From assembly GCA_020072805.1 (NCBI GenBank), contig JAIQGC010000007.1, forward strand, positions 1-56,559: a DNA stretch of 56,559 nucleotides. Direction: 5' to 3'. A program made the translations under genes and the position numbers. The notes beneath the pieces are model-generated. The model was not told where the DNA came from. It saw nothing but the letters and a program-made list of their open reading frames with translations, and ran no database searches. Shown one piece after another: positions 54,588 to 56,559 of this stretch. This DNA is from Terriglobia bacterium (GTDB taxonomy: Bacteria > Acidobacteriota > Terriglobia > Acidiferrales > UBA7541). Within the stretch, counting starts at the first letter, position 1. Every line of letters starts with the position of its first letter.

Positions 54588-54917
54588 CTAGGGGACCGTT
54601 TCCATCTGCTGAAGCATGTCTCTCACACCCACCAAGTGGTTATTGAAGATATCTCTCGCTATATCAAGAAGCCGAAACAGTGTCGGGTCCGAAACGGAGT
54701 AATACACATTGCTGCCCGCTTTGCGCCCCATCACGATGTTGCGCATTCGCAGAATCGTGAGCTGCTGAGAAACATTCGCGGGCTCAATCTTCAGAATCTC
54801 GCTGAGTTCATTGACCCCCTTCTCGCCATCACGAAGAGAATCGAGGATCCGGATGCGGATAGGGTGGGCGAGGGCTTTGAAGAATTCAGACTTGAAATTG
54901 GCAAGCTGCTGTGGCAT
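54588..54917 (-). CDS. ArsR family transcriptional regulator
   Basis: 109 residues from MPQQLANFKSEFFKALAHPIRIRIL (AAGG six bases upstream; longer in-frame starts up to 54974 exist). The winged helix includes GVNELSEILKIEPANVSQQLTILRMRNIV and RKAGSNVYYSVSDPTLFRLL. No metal-binding Cys pair of the classical ArsR type (ELCVCDL) is seen, so the signal is unknown. An inverted repeat lies just upstream. Probably regulates the SulP group. Confidence 0.85.
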   Translation of the reverse strand: MPQQLANFKSEFFKALAHPIRIRILDSLRDGEKGVNELSEILKIEPANVSQQLTILRMRNIVMGRKAGSNVYYSVSDPTLFRLLDIARDIFNNHLVGVRDMLQQMETVP

Positions 54918-54927
54918 GCTCATCCTT

Positions 54928-54941
54928 GTATACATGCATAC
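54928..54941. promoter_or_regulatory. candidate ArsR-type operator
   Basis: GTATACATGCATAC contains the inverted ends GTAT and ATAC with a six-base centre that itself includes ATGCAT. It lies 11 bases before the preferred ArsR start, a usual place for autoregulation by this family (inference). Confidence 0.4.
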
Positions 54942-55088
54942 TGTAATCTTCGCAGATGTATATGTCAAGTGCAATTTTTTTCGTCGATGAGTTTATTGCT
55001 TCCATCCGATAGGATAGAAAGCATTTAACGGACTCGTAGAGATGGGCGGCACCACCGTCTGGGGTGCGGCACATAGCAGGAGGCGTTT

Positions 55089-55727
55089 ATGTTTGTCAGA
55101 CCCAAGTTCACTGTTTTTCGATTTTGGGCAGCGCCTTCACTTTCAAAACAAACAAATGGCGACAGCTCCCGTTTGCTTTCTTCACCTGGTTATCCCGCAG
55201 CACAAGAACGAAAGGCCAACATCAACCTCCCTGCATTCTTCACCGTGGTCGCGTTGTTGTTTGTTCTGGCGGAGCACTTTGGTCGCGTGGAAGAGCAGCC
55301 GGATGCGAACCTCAACCCGAATTCCACAGCACTTGTGAATCTGACGTTGTCACCCCCGGAGAGATCCGGAAATGGATCCGGATTCTCCGTACGGTTCCAG
55401 TTAAGCAACCGGGGGAACCATCCCATCTTTTATCCGATAAACACAACAACGCGTGCACCGGTCGGACAACTTGTAGAACGACCATCCCCGTCATCGGATT
55501 GGATGAGCATCGCAAGTACATCGAAACAGCGAGTCCCCGCGGTACAGGAATTCACGGACTCAAGTTTTCCGTGGATTGAGATGCCACCGGGCGGTTGGGT
55601 TGACGGCAAATTTCACGATCCTGGCGAATCTCCGGAAGAGCATGCCTTTGCGATTTACGTGAAGCCAGCGCGGGATGCCAATGGAATCCGAATCATCTCA
55701 AAGTCTTATGCCCCTCCTGCGAACTAG
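55089..55727 (+). CDS. membrane-anchored protein, function unknown
   Basis: 212 residues; GGAGGCG precedes the ATG. A hydrophobic segment at about 46-62 (LPAFFTVVALLFVLAEHF) probably anchors it, with the C-terminal ~150 residues outside. That part has a beta-rich pattern (NSTALVNLTLSPPE, FSVRFQLSNRGNHPIFYP, WIEMPPGGWVDGKFHD), resembling an Ig-like or beta-sandwich domain. No family recognised. It stands between the ArsR gene and the HyfB-like gene. The long N-terminal cytoplasmic part is unusual for this sort of protein. Confidence 0.6.
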   Translation: MFVRPKFTVFRFWAAPSLSKQTNGDSSRLLSSPGYPAAQERKANINLPAFFTVVALLFVLAEHFGRVEEQPDANLNPNSTALVNLTLSPPERSGNGSGFSVRFQLSNRGNHPIFYPINTTTRAPVGQLVERPSPSSDWMSIASTSKQRVPAVQEFTDSSFPWIEMPPGGWVDGKFHDPGESPEEHAFAIYVKPARDANGIRIISKSYAPPAN

Positions 55728-55946
55728 TTAAGGGATCGTGCAATTCTGCGTTTATGAAGTAAATAGGAATATAGATTATTAGGCTTTGGCTCTTGTGCAC
55801 CGAGGGATGAACAAGAGAGCGAGAGGCCGCAAAGGGGCGAGGTGACGCAGTGTAGGGCGATTGCCACCGTAAAGGAAAATCGGACGAACAAATATGGCGC
55901 GAAGTTATCCGAAAGTTCTATCATCGGGTCGTCGTGAGCAGGTCTC

Positions 55947-56559
55947 ATGAACACGCTTCCGGTTGGCACGATCTTCGCGCTTAGTCTTGCGGCCTACTCG
56001 GCCGGCGCCCTGGCTTGTCTTGCGTCTTGGCGAAAGCCGGCCCTCTGCCGCTACATCTGTTGCGGCAGCGCCTTGGCAGGCGCTGTCTTGGGGGGCTTCG
56101 CCGCGGTACTCGGGCTTCTTCAAGGCTCGCCGGTTCGCTGGTCGGTCTCGTCAGGAATTCCGCTCTTCGCCTACAGCTTTAACTATGATGCTCTCGCTGG
56201 CTTCTTCAACTTGACCCTGGCGATTCTGGCAGGCGCGGTTTCCATCTACTCATTCAGCTATGTGAAAGAATTCGAGGGCAAGAGGAACATCGGCCTCTTC
56301 GGCTTCTTATTCCATCTCTTGCTTCTCAGCTTGACAATCGTTTTTACCGCCGCCAATGCCTTTTTGTTCCTGATGGGGTGGGAAGTGATGGCGCTGGTTG
56401 CCTACGGACTGGTCACATTTTACCACGAAGATCGGGAGACCCGGCGAGCCTTGAAGAAGCCCGAGTACCGCGGCGAAGCCCCCCAAGACAGCGCCTGCCA
56501 AGGCGCTGCCGCAACAGATGTAGCGGCAGAGGGCCGGCTTTCGCCAAGACGCAAGACAA
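55947..56559 (+). CDS. HyfB/NuoL-like proton-translocating subunit, broken at window end
   Basis: Starts MNTLPVGTIFALSLAAYSAG and shows four to five transmembrane helices. The segment FLFHLLLLSLTIVFTAANAF then FLMGWEVMALVAYGL matches hydrogenase-4 component B and related Mrp/NuoL-type antiporter subunits. The frame stays open to the end, but after about 56440 the sequence is an inverted copy of 56015-56133 and no longer encodes the family sequence (expected next helix missing). Only residues 1-~165 are reliable. Membership of a Hyf-type or other complex I-like system cannot be judged here. Confidence 0.8.
   Translation, partial: MNTLPVGTIFALSLAAYSAGALACLASWRKPALCRYICCGSALAGAVLGGFAAVLGLLQGSPVRWSVSSGIPLFAYSFNYDALAGFFNLTLAILAGAVSIYSFSYVKEFEGKRNIGLFGFLFHLLLLSLTIVFTAANAFLFLMGWEVMALVAYGLVTFYHEDRETRRALKKPEYRGEAPQDSACQGAAATDVAAEGRLSPRRKT
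56015..56133 (+). repeat. left arm of 119-base perfect inverted repeat
   Basis: Lies within the genuine part of the HyfB-like gene. Its exact reverse complement occupies 56441-56559, the very end of the window. Confidence 0.9.
56441..56559 (-). repeat. right arm of 119-base perfect inverted repeat (likely assembly artefact)
   Basis: Exact reverse complement of 56015-56133, ending at the last base of the window. It interrupts the HyfB-like coding sequence. A fold-back or chimeric contig end is the simplest explanation. Confidence 0.85.

Noticed and set aside
55724-55969. 81-codon minus-strand gene
   Set aside because: No ribosome-binding site or family; lies across the start of the HyfB-like gene.

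Overview
The window looks like chromosomal DNA of a member of the Acidobacteriota. It is GC-rich and Gram-negative: a full KDO branch is present, a 1105-residue TonB-dependent receptor carries an N-terminal carboxypeptidase-regulatory-like domain, and there are two VWFA-like exported proteins of the type typical of that phylum. No rRNA, complete tRNA, CRISPR array or intact insertion sequence was seen. The right end lies at or near a contig end, because the last 119 bases are an exact inverted copy of sequence about 430 bases upstream.

Layout. 1-7.4 kb (minus): uvrA followed by a tightly overlapping tail of TPR, two small exported helical proteins and a truncated SprT-like protein, plus two membrane proteins upstream. 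7.5-21 kb: housekeeping and envelope genes. These are deoB, two VWFA proteins, kdsB, a lipoprotein pair, pyrG-kdsA-kdsD-kdsC, an SDR, a pseudouridine synthase and an unknown exported protein. 21.2-31.9 kb (minus): a quinohemoprotein amine dehydrogenase (QHNDH) operon with the order qhpA, qhpD, qhpC, qhpB, qhpF, qhpE, then two acyl-CoA ligases. All cross-linking residues of the gamma subunit are conserved, but the flavin monooxygenase QhpG is absent. 32.3-38.5 kb: a crotonase, two adjacent U32-type proteins with UbiU/UbiV-like cysteine patterns, and the TonB receptor. 38.8-42 kb (plus): paaX, paaK and a second crotonase. 42-47.3 kb (minus): iorA, iorB fused to a KorD-type ferredoxin domain, korA, korB and korC. 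47.4-49.5 kb (minus): E1 alpha and beta of a 2-oxoacid dehydrogenase.

How the middle works together (inference). QHNDH would oxidise primary amines in the periplasm. The resulting acids, after an aldehyde dehydrogenase encoded elsewhere, would be activated by PaaK or the two operon ligases. Indolepyruvate-type oxidoreductase would feed arylpyruvates from aromatic amino acids into the same arylacetyl-CoA pool, and PaaX is a regulator of the family that senses phenylacetyl-CoA. A shared AT-rich motif occurs in the paaX/TonB-receptor intergenic region and upstream of iorA. The best candidate for something new is the U32 pair beside a QHNDH operon that lacks QhpG: it could be an oxygen-independent hydroxylase that replaces QhpG in making the CTQ cofactor.

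49.5-56.5 kb is less GC-rich and looks like an accessory segment. It holds a PEGA/OmpA protein, a tRNA-Gly 3'-end fragment flanked by short direct repeats, a SulP transporter with two small regulators, an unknown membrane-anchored protein and the start of a HyfB-like proton-pumping subunit.
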